This document shows positions 16,894 to 24,952 of a stretch of 64,000 nt of DNA, piece after piece. Location of the stretch: NCBI RefSeq assembly GCF_900177245.1, contig NZ_FXBM01000001.1:992001-1056000 (forward strand), given 5' to 3'. The translations under genes were made by a program, and so were the position numbers. The notes beneath the pieces were generated by a model that was given only the letters and a program-made list of their open reading frames with translations, was not told the DNA's origin and searched no databases. The stretch is from Rathayibacter oskolensis. Lineage in GTDB: Bacteria > Actinomycetota > Actinomycetes > Actinomycetales > Microbacteriaceae. The number at the start of each line of letters is the position of its first letter. Position 1 is the stretch's first letter.

Positions 16894-18039
16894 TCAGCCG
16901 AGCGACATCGGGAGTCGTCTCCCCGTCAGCCCCCGGGGCCGCGCAGCGAGCATCCGCGCCAGTTCCGTGATCGCCCGCGCGGCCGGGTCCTCGGGATGAC
17001 CGACCACTACCGGTACGCCCTCGTCGCCGCCCGCCCGCAGAGCCACGCTGATCGGCAGGGAGGCCAGCACCGGCACCTCGTCGCCGGTCGCGGAGAGCCG
17101 TCGGGCCACGTCGGCCCCGCCTCCGCTGCCGAACAGGTCGAGGACTGTGCCGTCGGGCTGGGGGAGCCCGGCCAGGTTCTCGACCACTCCGACGATGCGC
17201 TGACCGGACTGCCGGGCGAGCGCCCCGCTCCGCTCCGCGACGTCGGCGGCCGCCGGCTGCGGAGTCGTCACGATCAGCACTTCGGCGTGCGGCAGCAGCT
17301 GTCCGATCGAGATCGCGACATCGCCCGTTCCCGGCGGCAGGTCGAGCAGCAGGACGTCGAGATCGCCGAAGTAGACGTCGGTCAGGAACTGCGAGATCGT
17401 CCGGTGCAGCATCGGTCCCCGCCACGAGACGGCCGCTCCGCGGGTGTCGCCCTCGAGGAACATGCCAATCGAGATCACCTTCACGCCGTGGGCGACGGGC
17501 GGCAGCATCAGCTCGCCCACGCGCGTCGGACCGGCGACGCGGCCCTCGTGCATCAGGCCGAGCAGGCCCGGGATCGAGAAGCCGTGCACGTCCGCGTCCA
17601 CGAGGCCGACCGAGAGGCCCTGCTGCGCGAGGGCGACCGCGAGGTTCGCCGTCACCGTCGACTTGCCGACTCCGCCCTTGCCGCTCGTCACCGCGTAGAT
17701 GCGCGTCAGGGAGTCGGGCCCGAACGGCATCGCTCGCCGCGCACCTCGGAGTCGCTCGGTCAGGGCCGTGCGCTGAGCCGGAGTCATGACTCCGACCTCG
17801 ATGCGGGCCGTCGTCACGCCGGGAGTTCCGGCGACGGCCTCGCGCACGTCGCGCTCGATCGCGGAGGCGGCCGGGCAGCCGACGATCGTGAGCCTGATCT
17901 CGACGCTCACGGCCCCGTCGGCCGTGGCGGTGACCGACTCGACCATGTCGAGCTCGGTGATCGGCTTCCGGATCTCGGGGTCGACGACGTGCGCGAGCGA
18001 CTCGCGGACGGCGCGCTCGAGGTCCTCGGGGTCAGGCAT
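16894..18039 (-). CDS. mrp: Mrp/NBP35-family iron-sulfur carrier ATPase
   Basis: A 381-residue P-loop ATPase. The N-terminal MIP18/DUF59 domain (about 1-95, EIRKPITELDMVESV) precedes the deviant Walker A TSGKGGVGKST, then VDADVHGFSIPGLLG and LLDLPPGTGD. It is thought to hold and transfer Fe-S clusters. Last gene of a minus-strand operon: its ATG overlaps the end of the DUF1003 gene by 8 nt. Confidence 0.94.
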   Translation of the reverse strand: MPDPEDLERAVRESLAHVVDPEIRKPITELDMVESVTATADGAVSVEIRLTIVGCPAASAIERDVREAVAGTPGVTTARIEVGVMTPAQRTALTERLRGARRAMPFGPDSLTRIYAVTSGKGGVGKSTVTANLAVALAQQGLSVGLVDADVHGFSIPGLLGLMHEGRVAGPTRVGELMLPPVAHGVKVISIGMFLEGDTRGAAVSWRGPMLHRTISQFLTDVYFGDLDVLLLDLPPGTGDVAISIGQLLPHAEVLIVTTPQPAAADVAERSGALARQSGQRIVGVVENLAGLPQPDGTVLDLFGSGGGADVARRLSATGDEVPVLASLPISVALRAGGDEGVPVVVGHPEDPAARAITELARMLAARPRGLTGRRLPMSLG

Positions 18040-18562
18040 CGCCGCGCTCGGGCGCGCCCGACTCCGCCCTGTCCTTCTCGAGCTCCTCGAGCAGGCTCCT
18101 CAGCTCGGAGCGGATGAAGTCCTTGCTGGCCATGTCGCGGATGGCCAGCCGGAGGGCGACGACCTCGCGGGCGAGGTACTCGGTGTCGGCCAGGTTCCGC
18201 TCCGCGCGCTGACGGTCCTGCTCGATCTGGACGCGGTCGCGGTCGTCCTGGCGGTTCTGAGCGAGCAGGAGGAGCGGCGCGGCGTACGACGCCTGAAGCG
18301 AGAGGATCAGCGTCAGCACCGTGAAGCCGAGGGCCTGGGAGTCGAAGCGCGACTCCTCCGGGCCGTAGGTGTTGAAGAGCAGCCAGAACACGCAGAAGAC
18401 CGTCATGCCCACGAGGAACCACGGGGTTCCCATGCCGCGCGCGAAGGTCTCGGTGAGGCGCCCGAACCGGTCGCTCCGGGTGCGGCCGCGCAGGGGGAGG
18501 ACCCTCGTCCGCAGCCCCTTCGGGGCGTCGAGCCGCTTGTCCTGCTCAGTCCTCCGTGCCAC
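18032..18562 (-). CDS. DUF1003 membrane protein
   Basis: A 176-residue protein with two central membrane helices (TPWFLVGMTVFCVFWLLFNTY and a second from FTVLTLILSLQASYAAPLLLL). A charged coiled-coil tail (QNRQDDRDRVQIEQDRQRAERN) follows. This is the DUF1003 layout; function unknown. The GTG start overlaps the end of the MgtE-like gene by 17 nt, and its own end overlaps mrp. Confidence 0.9.
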   Translation of the reverse strand: MARRTEQDKRLDAPKGLRTRVLPLRGRTRSDRFGRLTETFARGMGTPWFLVGMTVFCVFWLLFNTYGPEESRFDSQALGFTVLTLILSLQASYAAPLLLLAQNRQDDRDRVQIEQDRQRAERNLADTEYLAREVVALRLAIRDMASKDFIRSELRSLLEELEKDRAESGAPERGDA

Positions 18563-19895
18563 GGGTGCCCCTCCGTCCTCGTCGTCGTCCGAACATCGTC
18601 TTCTGCTGCGTCGCGACGGGGATGCCCTGCGTCGCGGTCGTCACGGGTCTGCGCGGTTCGTCGTCGTCGCCGTGGCTCCTCCAGTCGTCGGGGAGCAGGT
18701 AGTCGAGCACGTCGTCGATCGTGACGACGCCCACGAGGCGGTGCGTCTCGTCGACCACGGGTACCGAGACGAGGTTGTAGCTCGCGAGGATCCTCGCGAC
18801 CTCGGCGGCGGAGGTGTCGGGGGTGATCGGGTCGAGGCTCGGGTCGATGAGGGTGCCGAGCCGCTCATGCGGCGGGTAGCGCAGCATCCGCTGGAAGTGC
18901 ACCATGCCGAGGAACCGCCCGGTCGGCGGCTCGTACGGAGGGAGGGTCACGCAGACGGCCGCCCCGAGCGCGGGAGCGAGCTCGTGCCGTCTGATCAGCG
19001 CGAGACCCTCGGCCACGGTCGCCTCGGAGGAGACGATGATCGGCTCGGTCGTCATCAGACCACCCGCCGACTCGGGAGCGTAGGTGAGGAGCATGCGGAC
19101 GTCGTCCGCCTCCTCCGGCTCCATCAGGCCGAGGAGCGCCTCCCCGCGCTCCTCCGAGAGCTGCGCGATCAGGTCGGCGGCGTCGTCCGGCTGCATCTGG
19201 TCGAGCACGTCGGCGGCGCGGTCGTCCGAGAGCTCGCCGAGGATCTCGACCTGCTCGCTCTCGGGCATCTCCTCGAGGACATCGGCGAGCCGGTCGTCCG
19301 ACAGCTCACCCGCGACCTCGAGCATCCGCTGGGTCGGCAGGTCGAGCAGGGTGCTGGCGAGGTCGGCGGGCTTGAGCTCGGAGAGGCTCGCCACGTATTG
19401 CTCCGCCGACTGAGCCTCCGTCGAGACGGCCTCGCGCACCTCGCGCCAGCCGGCGAACGTGGTCGCGCCCTTGGCGAAGGGGGAGGGGCTGGTCTTGGGC
19501 CGGCGGACGAAGAGCTGAGCGAGCTGCCACTCCCCGGGTCCGACCTCCTCGATCGCGACGTCCTCGACGATCGCGTCACCCGACCCGTCGACGAAGCTCA
19601 TGCGCCGTCCGAGGAGCTCGGCGATGACGCGCACCTCGCCTCCGCGCTGCTCGAAGCGGCGGACGTTGATGAGGCCGGTGGTGATGATCTGGCCGCTGCC
19701 GATGCTGGTGACCCGACCGATCGAGACGAAGACGCGTCGGCGTCCGGGGATCTCGACGACCAGCCCGACGACCCTCGGGGGGTCGTTCTGCCGATAGACC
19801 AGCAGCACGTCGCGGACCTTGCCGACGCGATCGCCGGCGGGGTCGAAGACGGTGCATCCGGCCAATCGCGCGACGAAGACTCTGGCGGAACTCAC
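18546..19895 (-). CDS. PRC-barrel / MgtE-N / CBS-pair protein without a transport domain
   Basis: A 449-residue cytosolic protein. PRC-barrel-like halves (about 1-80 and 90-130) are followed by MgtE N-terminal helical repeats (DLPTQRMLEVAGELSDDRLADVLEEMPESEQVEIL and on) and two CBS domains (about 275-410). It ends in a basic tail. MgtE Mg2+ channels have the same N/CBS gate but add five membrane helices, which are missing here. It may sense Mg2+ or nucleotide and act on a partner, perhaps the DUF1003 protein encoded next. GTG start 7 nt after TAGGTT. Confidence 0.88.
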   Translation of the reverse strand: MSSARVFVARLAGCTVFDPAGDRVGKVRDVLLVYRQNDPPRVVGLVVEIPGRRRVFVSIGRVTSIGSGQIITTGLINVRRFEQRGGEVRVIAELLGRRMSFVDGSGDAIVEDVAIEEVGPGEWQLAQLFVRRPKTSPSPFAKGATTFAGWREVREAVSTEAQSAEQYVASLSELKPADLASTLLDLPTQRMLEVAGELSDDRLADVLEEMPESEQVEILGELSDDRAADVLDQMQPDDAADLIAQLSEERGEALLGLMEPEEADDVRMLLTYAPESAGGLMTTEPIIVSSEATVAEGLALIRRHELAPALGAAVCVTLPPYEPPTGRFLGMVHFQRMLRYPPHERLGTLIDPSLDPITPDTSAAEVARILASYNLVSVPVVDETHRLVGVVTIDDVLDYLLPDDWRSHGDDDEPRRPVTTATQGIPVATQQKTMFGRRRGRRGTRGTED

Positions 19896-19902
19896 GGCTA
19901 CA

Positions 19903-19908
19903 AACCTA
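19903..19908 (-). promoter_or_regulatory. Leaderless-type -10 (TAGGTT) of the MgtE-N/DUF1003/mrp operon
   Basis: TAGGTT on the minus strand ends 7 nt before the GTG at 19895. Confidence 0.5.
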
Positions 19909-20010
19909 GTGCCGCGCGCCCGAGCGGGAGCCGAGCGTTCTCGGCTGCCCCTCGGGATGCTCTCGATCAGCGCTCAGAATCCTCCAAGTCGGCTGTGCCA
20001 GCCTGAGCGC

Positions 20011-20583
20011 GTGACTCAGCAGACGCCGTTCAACGGCCGCGGGCCGGCCTTCCCGACCATCCCTCGCGGCGAGATCCTCGCGACCTTCGACACCTACCAG
20101 GAGGCGCAGGCCGCGGTCGACGTGCTGGCCCGCGCCGACTTCCCCGTCCGCCAGCTGGCGATCATCGGCAACGAGCTCAAGAGCGTCGAGCGGGTGACCG
20201 GGAAGCTCACCTGGGGCCGGGTCGCTCTCGCGGGCGCCGCCTCCGGTGCCTGGTTCGGTATCTTCCTCGGCCTGCTGCTGATCATCTTCTCCCCGACGAC
20301 CGACTTCTCGTTCCTGATCGCCGCCGTGCTCCTCGGAGCCGGCTTCGGGATGCTGTTCGGTCTCGCCTCCTATGCGGTGAACCGGCGTCGGCGCGACTTC
20401 ACCTCGACGATGCAGGTCATCGCCACGAGCTACTCGGTGCTGGTCGACCCCGATGTCGTGAACCGGGCTCGCAACCTGCTCGACGGCAGCGCCGCCGCCG
20501 CCGAGGCGCCGCAGGCGGTCTGGGCCCCACCGCCCGCGACGGGTGAGCCCGCGCCCGTCCGCCCCGAGGACGACCCGCGCTGA
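20011..20583 (+). CDS. General-stress-protein-17M-like membrane protein
   Basis: A 190-residue protein. The N-terminal part GEILATFDTYQEAQAAVDVLARADFPVRQLAIIGNEL matches the GSP17M/YflT-like domain common in actinobacteria. Two membrane helices follow (WGRVALAGAASGAWFGIFLGLLLIIF and a second), then a VIATSYSVLVDPDVVNRARNLL stretch and a Pro/Ala-rich tail. Function unknown. The GTG at 20011 is used; a CAGCCT hexamer lies 6 nt before it. Divergent from the MgtE-N operon. Confidence 0.82.
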   Translation: MTQQTPFNGRGPAFPTIPRGEILATFDTYQEAQAAVDVLARADFPVRQLAIIGNELKSVERVTGKLTWGRVALAGAASGAWFGIFLGLLLIIFSPTTDFSFLIAAVLLGAGFGMLFGLASYAVNRRRRDFTSTMQVIATSYSVLVDPDVVNRARNLLDGSAAAAEAPQAVWAPPPATGEPAPVRPEDDPR

Positions 20584-20710
20584 CCCCTGCCCGGTACGTC
20601 GAGCGGCCTTGCGCGCGCTCTGTCGCTCATGGGGCGGATGTCCGCCGCTGCCGGTCAAGTGACCCGCGCAGCGGGCGTACCGAGTCCCACCCCCGAGGAC
20701 CGTCGCCTAC

Positions 20711-22132
20711 TCAGCGCACCGCAACGCCCACCGGCGGCAGCACGATGTCGACCTCGAGCCCGCGCGGCTCACGGTTGGTCAGGCGCACGGAGCCCCCGGC
20801 CGAGAGCACCGTGGTGTGCACCAGGGCGAGTCCCAGCCCGCTGCCACCCGAGGCGAGCGTGCGGGAGTCGTCGGGGCGCGAGAACCGGTCGAACGCGACC
20901 GGGAGGAACGCGGAGGGCATCCCCGGCCCGTCGTCCTTCACCGTGAGGAGGAGGCGTCCCTCCCGCTGGCCGAGCGACGCGATGATCATCCCTCCACCGT
21001 CGATCGCCTGGATGGCGTTGCGCACGAGATTGTCGATGACACGGCCGAAGTCCTGGGCGGCCACTCCGTAGAGCCGGGACGGTTCCCGCTCGTCGATCTC
21101 GTAGTCGATCTCGACTCCGGACTCGGTCGCCAGCAGCCTCGTCCTGTCGACGGCCGCGACCAGCTCGTCGACGAGCTCGTCGAACGGCGACGTCGGTCGC
21201 GCCGAGCGGCTCTCGATCCGCGAGATGTCCAGCAGCGCCGAGGCGAGACGCACCAGACGGTCGACGCTCTTGCGCGCGTCGAGGATCACCCGGTCGACCG
21301 CCGCCGCGTCCTCGACGCGATGGTGGGCGATCTCGAGCTGCGCCGAGAGCGCGGCGAGCGGCGTGCGCAGCTCGTGGCTCGCATCCGACACCATCTGCTT
21401 CTCGCGAGCGAGGGAGGCGGTCTGCTTCGTCAGGAACGCGTTGAGCGTCTCGGCCAGCTCGTCGATCTCGTCCCTCGTGCCCACGACGGGCAGCTGATCG
21501 CCCTGGCCGGGATCGGCGGCGATCTGGTCGGCCCTGGCCCGCATCCGCCTGACCGGCGCGAGCGCTGCACCCGTCAGGATCCAGGAGGCGAGGCCGAAGG
21601 TCACGACCAGGAAGATCGCGGCGTAGACGAGCACGTGGGCGAAGTCGTCGAGCACGAGCTGAGACGCGGCCTGGTCGCGGGCGGTCGCGACCGACCAGGT
21701 CCCGTCGTCCGCGTCGACCGCGGCGATCCGCACGAGGTAGCGGGTCGAGCCGGTGCTGATCTCGGCGTAGCGCGGAGTGTCGTCGGCGGGGGAGGCCCGG
21801 AGGTCCTCGACCACCGCGTTCGTCAGCAGCGAGGGCATCGTGGTCCCGCTCGAGTCCCCCTCCGGACTGAGGGCGAGGTAGAGCTGCCCGGTCGAGGAGC
21901 CCTCGGCGCGGGGCACGTTCCCGGCGGAGATGTCGCGGCGGATCTCGTCCTCGATCGAGACGAGGATGGTCCGCTCGCTGCGCTCGACGATGCCCGAGAC
22001 CACCTGGTAGAAGAGCAGGGCGGCGAGCGCGAAGAGCACGGTAGCGACCGCGACGCTGCCGATCGTGATGCGCGCGCGGATCGACAGCGCGTTCGATCGC
22101 CGGGTGGTCGGCGCCGTGCTCGGCTCGGACAC
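20711..22132 (-). CDS. Sensor histidine kinase
   Basis: A 473-residue membrane kinase. Membrane helix 1 is at about 20-45, followed by an extracytoplasmic sensor (46-165) and helix 2 (about 168-190). A HAMP domain, the H-box SDASHELRTPLAAL, the N-box NLVRNAIQAI, the G1 box DDGPGMP and the G2 box GGSGLGLALV follow in order. The signal sensed is unknown. GTG start 4 nt after the response-regulator stop, so the pair is one operon. Confidence 0.95.
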   Translation of the reverse strand: MSEPSTAPTTRRSNALSIRARITIGSVAVATVLFALAALLFYQVVSGIVERSERTILVSIEDEIRRDISAGNVPRAEGSSTGQLYLALSPEGDSSGTTMPSLLTNAVVEDLRASPADDTPRYAEISTGSTRYLVRIAAVDADDGTWSVATARDQAASQLVLDDFAHVLVYAAIFLVVTFGLASWILTGAALAPVRRMRARADQIAADPGQGDQLPVVGTRDEIDELAETLNAFLTKQTASLAREKQMVSDASHELRTPLAALSAQLEIAHHRVEDAAAVDRVILDARKSVDRLVRLASALLDISRIESRSARPTSPFDELVDELVAAVDRTRLLATESGVEIDYEIDEREPSRLYGVAAQDFGRVIDNLVRNAIQAIDGGGMIIASLGQREGRLLLTVKDDGPGMPSAFLPVAFDRFSRPDDSRTLASGGSGLGLALVHTTVLSAGGSVRLTNREPRGLEVDIVLPPVGVAVR

Positions 22133-22136
22133 GGCC

Positions 22137-22811
22137 CTACTCGACGGGGCGGAGGAAGTAGCCCTTGCCGCGGACGGTCACGATGGTGACTCCGGTGTCG
22201 TCGGTGGGGAGCTTCTTCCGGAGGTAGCTGACGTACTGGTCGACGATGTTGTTGTCGACGATCTCGCCGCCGCCCCAGATCTCCGACAGGATCCGCTGCC
22301 GCGTGACGACCGATCCGACCGGCGTGATGAGGAGCTTCAGCAGCTCGAGCTCCTTCGGGCTGACGTGGATGCGAGTGCCGTCGGCCGTGCGCCGGATGCT
22401 CGAGCCGTCGACGGTGATCCGCCCGACCTCGATCGACGTCGACATCAGCGACGGGCTGCGGCGCAGCAGGGCCCGGAGGCGGGCGTTCAGCTCGGTGAAG
22501 GCGAACGGCTTCGTCAGGTAGTCGTCCGCTCCCGCGTCGAGCCCGAAGACACGGTCCTCGATCGCGTCCCGCGCCGTGAGCAGCATGATCGGCGTCGACC
22601 GGCCGAGCTCGCGGATCCGGCGGCAGATCTCGAACCCGGACATCGCGGGAAGCATCACGTCGACGATGGCCGCCGAGAACTCGGCGTTGTTGAACGCGAC
22701 CAGCGCGTCCACTCCGTTCGTGGTCAGCACGGCCTCGTAGCCGGCGTCTCCGAGGCCGCCCACGAGTGCTTCGCCCATGGCTGGATCGTCTTCGACGACA
22801 AGGATCTTCAC
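22137..22811 (-). CDS. OmpR/PhoP-family response regulator
   Basis: A 224-residue regulator. The receiver domain has acidic VVEDDPA, the phospho-acceptor in AAIVDVMLPAMSGFEI, and TAR and KPF switch motifs. The C-terminal winged helix ends VTIVTVRGKGYFLRPVE. The GTG start lies 6 nt after TAGGGT. A perfect 12-bp inverted repeat covers the -35 zone and suggests autoregulation. Confidence 0.95.
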   Translation of the reverse strand: MKILVVEDDPAMGEALVGGLGDAGYEAVLTTNGVDALVAFNNAEFSAAIVDVMLPAMSGFEICRRIRELGRSTPIMLLTARDAIEDRVFGLDAGADDYLTKPFAFTELNARLRALLRRSPSLMSTSIEVGRITVDGSSIRRTADGTRIHVSPKELELLKLLITPVGSVVTRQRILSEIWGGGEIVDNNIVDQYVSYLRKKLPTDDTGVTIVTVRGKGYFLRPVE

Positions 22812-22817
22812 GCGCCC

Positions 22818-22823
22818 ACCCTA
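22818..22823 (-). promoter_or_regulatory. Leaderless-type -10 (TAGGGT) of the two-component operon
   Basis: TAGGGT on the minus strand ends 6 nt before the GTG at 22811. Confidence 0.5.
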
Positions 22824-22830
22824 CGACCCG

Positions 22831-22859
22831 GCTCTCAGGAACGCGCGGTTCCTGAGAGC
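22831..22859. promoter_or_regulatory. Perfect inverted repeat over the response-regulator -35 zone
   Basis: GCTCTCAGGAAC (22831-22842) and GTTCCTGAGAGC (22848-22859) are exact reverse complements around GCGCG. Relative to a leaderless start at 22811 the element spans about -20 to -48, an operator position. The hairpin would not be transcribed into the regulator message, so a protein-binding role is favoured. Confidence 0.6.
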
Positions 22860-23013
22860 GTTTCGAGGGAGGTCGGGGGCGCTACGCGACGAGACCCGTC
22901 CTCTCGATCGCGGTGACAGGGGGCGTCGGTCTTGTTCAGCGGATTGACGGTCTCTACCCCTTTCCGGACCTCATTCGGGGGTCGTAGGCTGCGCCACAGC
23001 GCGGCAACCCGAA

Positions 23014-23199
23014 ATGTCGTGCGGAAGCGAAGCACCCATGCTCATGAAGATCCCGAAGAGACCGTCCGTGCTGTCACGGTTGGCCGGACACGTCGTCCGA
23101 CGTCCCTGCGAGTACTGCGGGGCGACGACACCGAATGTGGAGCCCTACTGCTCGTCTGCATGTGCCCGACGTGCGCTCCGATTCGACCTCAACCCGTGA
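23014..23199 (+). CDS. Small putative zinc-ribbon protein
   Basis: A possible 61-residue protein (ATG 23014; in-frame ATGs at 23038 and 23044 are alternatives). The core CEYCGATTPNVEPYCSSAC has two cysteine pairs spaced like a treble-clef or zinc-ribbon knuckle, after a basic stretch KRPSVLSRLAGHVVRR. A TAGGCT hexamer at 22985-22990 could serve as promoter. No family recognised. Codon use is less G/C-ending than neighbouring genes, so it may be young or non-coding. Confidence 0.4.
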   Translation: MSCGSEAPMLMKIPKRPSVLSRLAGHVVRRPCEYCGATTPNVEPYCSSACARRALRFDLNP

Positions 23200-23401
23200 T
23201 AGCGAGTTCGGGTCTGCGAGGGCGATTAGCGAGCATGATCGCGTGCATCTGTCCGTGCTGGGCTTCGGATGCTTCCCGAGAGTCCGCACGGCTGGGTGAT
23301 GTTGAAGCCCGACGGAGCTCGTAGAGACGAGGCCGCACGGCGCGCGTCGTGTCTGAAGCGAACTCAGTCACTCGAGGGGTTCACGGCCGTGGGAGGAGAC
23401 G
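23200..23401. other. Non-coding spacer between the small ORF and tRNA-Arg
   Basis: Together with 22860-23013 this forms a gene-poor stretch of several hundred bases apart from the small ORF. I see no further gene, repeat or clear RNA in it. Confidence 0.5.
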
Positions 23402-23473
23402 TGCCCCCAGTAGGATTCGAACCTACGCCCCTGCCTCCGGAGGGCAGTGCTCTATCCCCTGAGCTATGGGGGC
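23402..23473 (-). tRNA. tRNA-Arg (anticodon CCG)
   Basis: The minus strand folds as a complete 72-nt cloverleaf: acceptor GCCCCCA/TGGGGGC, D-arm GCTC/GAGC, anticodon stem CTGCC/GGCAG with loop CTCCGGA (anticodon CCG, reading CGG), variable GGGC, T-arm GTAGG-TTCGAAT-CCTAC, discriminator A. CCA is not encoded. Confidence 0.96.
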
Positions 23474-23554
23474 CAGGAGTGCCCCACAACATTAGCATCC
23501 GGGCGGGGGCCTCCCCGACGCCGGCGGCAGCGGCCGTCGTGCCACGATGGAGGC

Positions 23555-24349
23555 ATGCTGCGCACCGTCTCCGCCTCGCTGGGCCTGCGTCTCTCCGGTC
23601 CGACGGACCTCATCTTCCTGGTCGCCGCGACGGCGACCGGCGACGTGTTCGAGGACTCGTTCACCGTGCTCCTCGACGGCGAGCCGGTGCCCGTCAGGGA
23701 GCTCGACGCCCGGCACGGCGCGCGCATCCACCGCGTGGAGGCGAACAGGGGCGAGATGTCGGTCGAGTACCGGGCGCGCGTCGAGGGGCGCGGCGCTCCC
23801 GACGAGCCCAGTGAGCTGGAGCTCGTCGAGTACCTCCGGCCGAGCCGGTACGCCGAGGCCGATGCGCTCGGCGGTATCGCCCGTCGCGAGTTCGGGCGGG
23901 CCCGCGGGTTCGAGGCGCTCGTCGCCGTGGAGGAGTGGGTGCACAGCCACCTCTCCTACGTCTACGGTTCGACGGTCGCGACCGGGGGAGCGGCGCAGGT
24001 GATCGAGAGCGGGCAGGGGGTCTGCCGCGACTTCGCGCACACGGTCGCGGGGCTCCTCCGGGCACTCGACATCCCCGCTCGGGTCACCGCCGTCTACGCG
24101 CCGGCGCTCCAGCCGAAGGACTTCCACGCGGTGACGGAGGCATGGGTCGGCGGCGCCTGGCACGTGGTCGACGCGACGCGGCTGGCTCCGCGCGGGTCGA
24201 TGCTCCGGATCTCGTCGGGGCGCGACACCGCCGACACGGCGTTCCTCAGCAGCTACCTGACCGACCTCCGCCTCGAGACGATGAGCGTCGACGCGGAGTG
24301 CGACGAGCTGCCGGAGGACGATCACGTCTCTCCCGTGCGGCTGGGCTGA
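23555..24349 (+). CDS. Transglutaminase-like cysteine protease-fold protein
   Basis: A 264-residue protein. The catalytic triad of the transglutaminase-like superfamily is visible: Cys in SGQGVCRDFAHT, His in KDFHAVTEAWV and Asp in WHVVDATRLAPR. The N-terminal half is beta-rich, as in the YebA/Transglut_N type. There is no signal peptide, so it is probably cytosolic; substrate unknown. The ATG at 23555 follows GGAGG closely, and CACGAT stands 6 nt before it. Confidence 0.9.
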   Translation: MLRTVSASLGLRLSGPTDLIFLVAATATGDVFEDSFTVLLDGEPVPVRELDARHGARIHRVEANRGEMSVEYRARVEGRGAPDEPSELELVEYLRPSRYAEADALGGIARREFGRARGFEALVAVEEWVHSHLSYVYGSTVATGGAAQVIESGQGVCRDFAHTVAGLLRALDIPARVTAVYAPALQPKDFHAVTEAWVGGAWHVVDATRLAPRGSMLRISSGRDTADTAFLSSYLTDLRLETMSVDAECDELPEDDHVSPVRLG

Positions 24350-24352
24350 GGG

Positions 24353-24871
24353 TCAGCCGGTCAGGGCGCTGAGCGCTGCTCGCACGAGGGGCTCGGGGTC
24401 TCCCGGCTCGACGAACGACTCGCTCGAGGCCTCGAGCCAGTACTGCTCGGCGAGCACGTCGGCCACGCCGCGGCCCGAGGCGACCTCGTAGTACCCCTCG
24501 ACGGCCGGCGGCTTGCCGTAGGTGGGAACGGCGTTGCTCGTCGTGTAGAACTCGTTCTTCAGCGCCTCGATGATGTCGGGGTCGAGCTGGGCGACGGCGA
24601 GCTGCAGCGTGGCACCGGAGCCGTCCGACCACCCGCAGACGAGACCGTCGTAGCCGGCGATCTCGGTCGAGACCGGGGTCGGCTCCACCTCGCTCGGCGA
24701 GAACTCCGACCAGAGACCGGTCAGCGCCGAGGGGGGCACCAGCTCGTCGCAGCTGAGGGCGAGAGGGGTCCCCGTGATCGCACTGCTCGGGCTGGGCTCG
24801 GTCTCCTGGGCCTCGGAGCACCCCGCGAGCGCGGCGACGGCGACGACGAGGAGGACGGCGGGTCGGCGCAT
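24353..24871 (-). CDS. Secreted lipoprotein of unknown function
   Basis: A 172-residue protein with signal [18 protein letters not shown] (lipobox LAGC), then a Ser/Pro/Glu linker and a globular domain ([37 protein letters not shown]). The two cysteines after the lipobox could form a disulfide. Actinobacterial lipoproteins of this DUF3558-like shape are common, but I cannot name the family. The ATG is 7 nt after TAGGGT. It is convergent with the transglutaminase-like gene, 3 nt apart. Confidence 0.8.
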   Translation of the reverse strand: MRRPAVLLVVAVAALAGCSEAQETEPSPSSAITGTPLALSCDELVPPSALTGLWSEFSPSEVEPTPVSTEIAGYDGLVCGWSDGSGATLQLAVAQLDPDIIEALKNEFYTTSNAVPTYGKPPAVEGYYEVASGRGVADVLAEQYWLEASSESFVEPGDPEPLVRAALSALTG

Positions 24872-24878
24872 GCGAGGC

Positions 24879-24884
24879 ACCCTA
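24879..24884 (-). promoter_or_regulatory. Leaderless-type -10 (TAGGGT) of the lipoprotein gene
   Basis: TAGGGT on the minus strand ends 7 nt before the ATG at 24871. Confidence 0.5.
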
Positions 24885-24938
24885 GCAACTGCACCCGGCG
24901 GCCCTGCACCGCCGGGAGGCCGCAGGGGCACCGGCCGG

Positions 24939-24944
24939 TAGAAT
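24939..24944 (+). promoter_or_regulatory. Leaderless-type -10 (TAGAAT) of argS
   Basis: TAGAAT, close to the ideal TATAAT/TAGAAT, ends 8 nt before the argS GTG. Confidence 0.6.
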
Positions 24945-24952
24945 CGTGCCCC

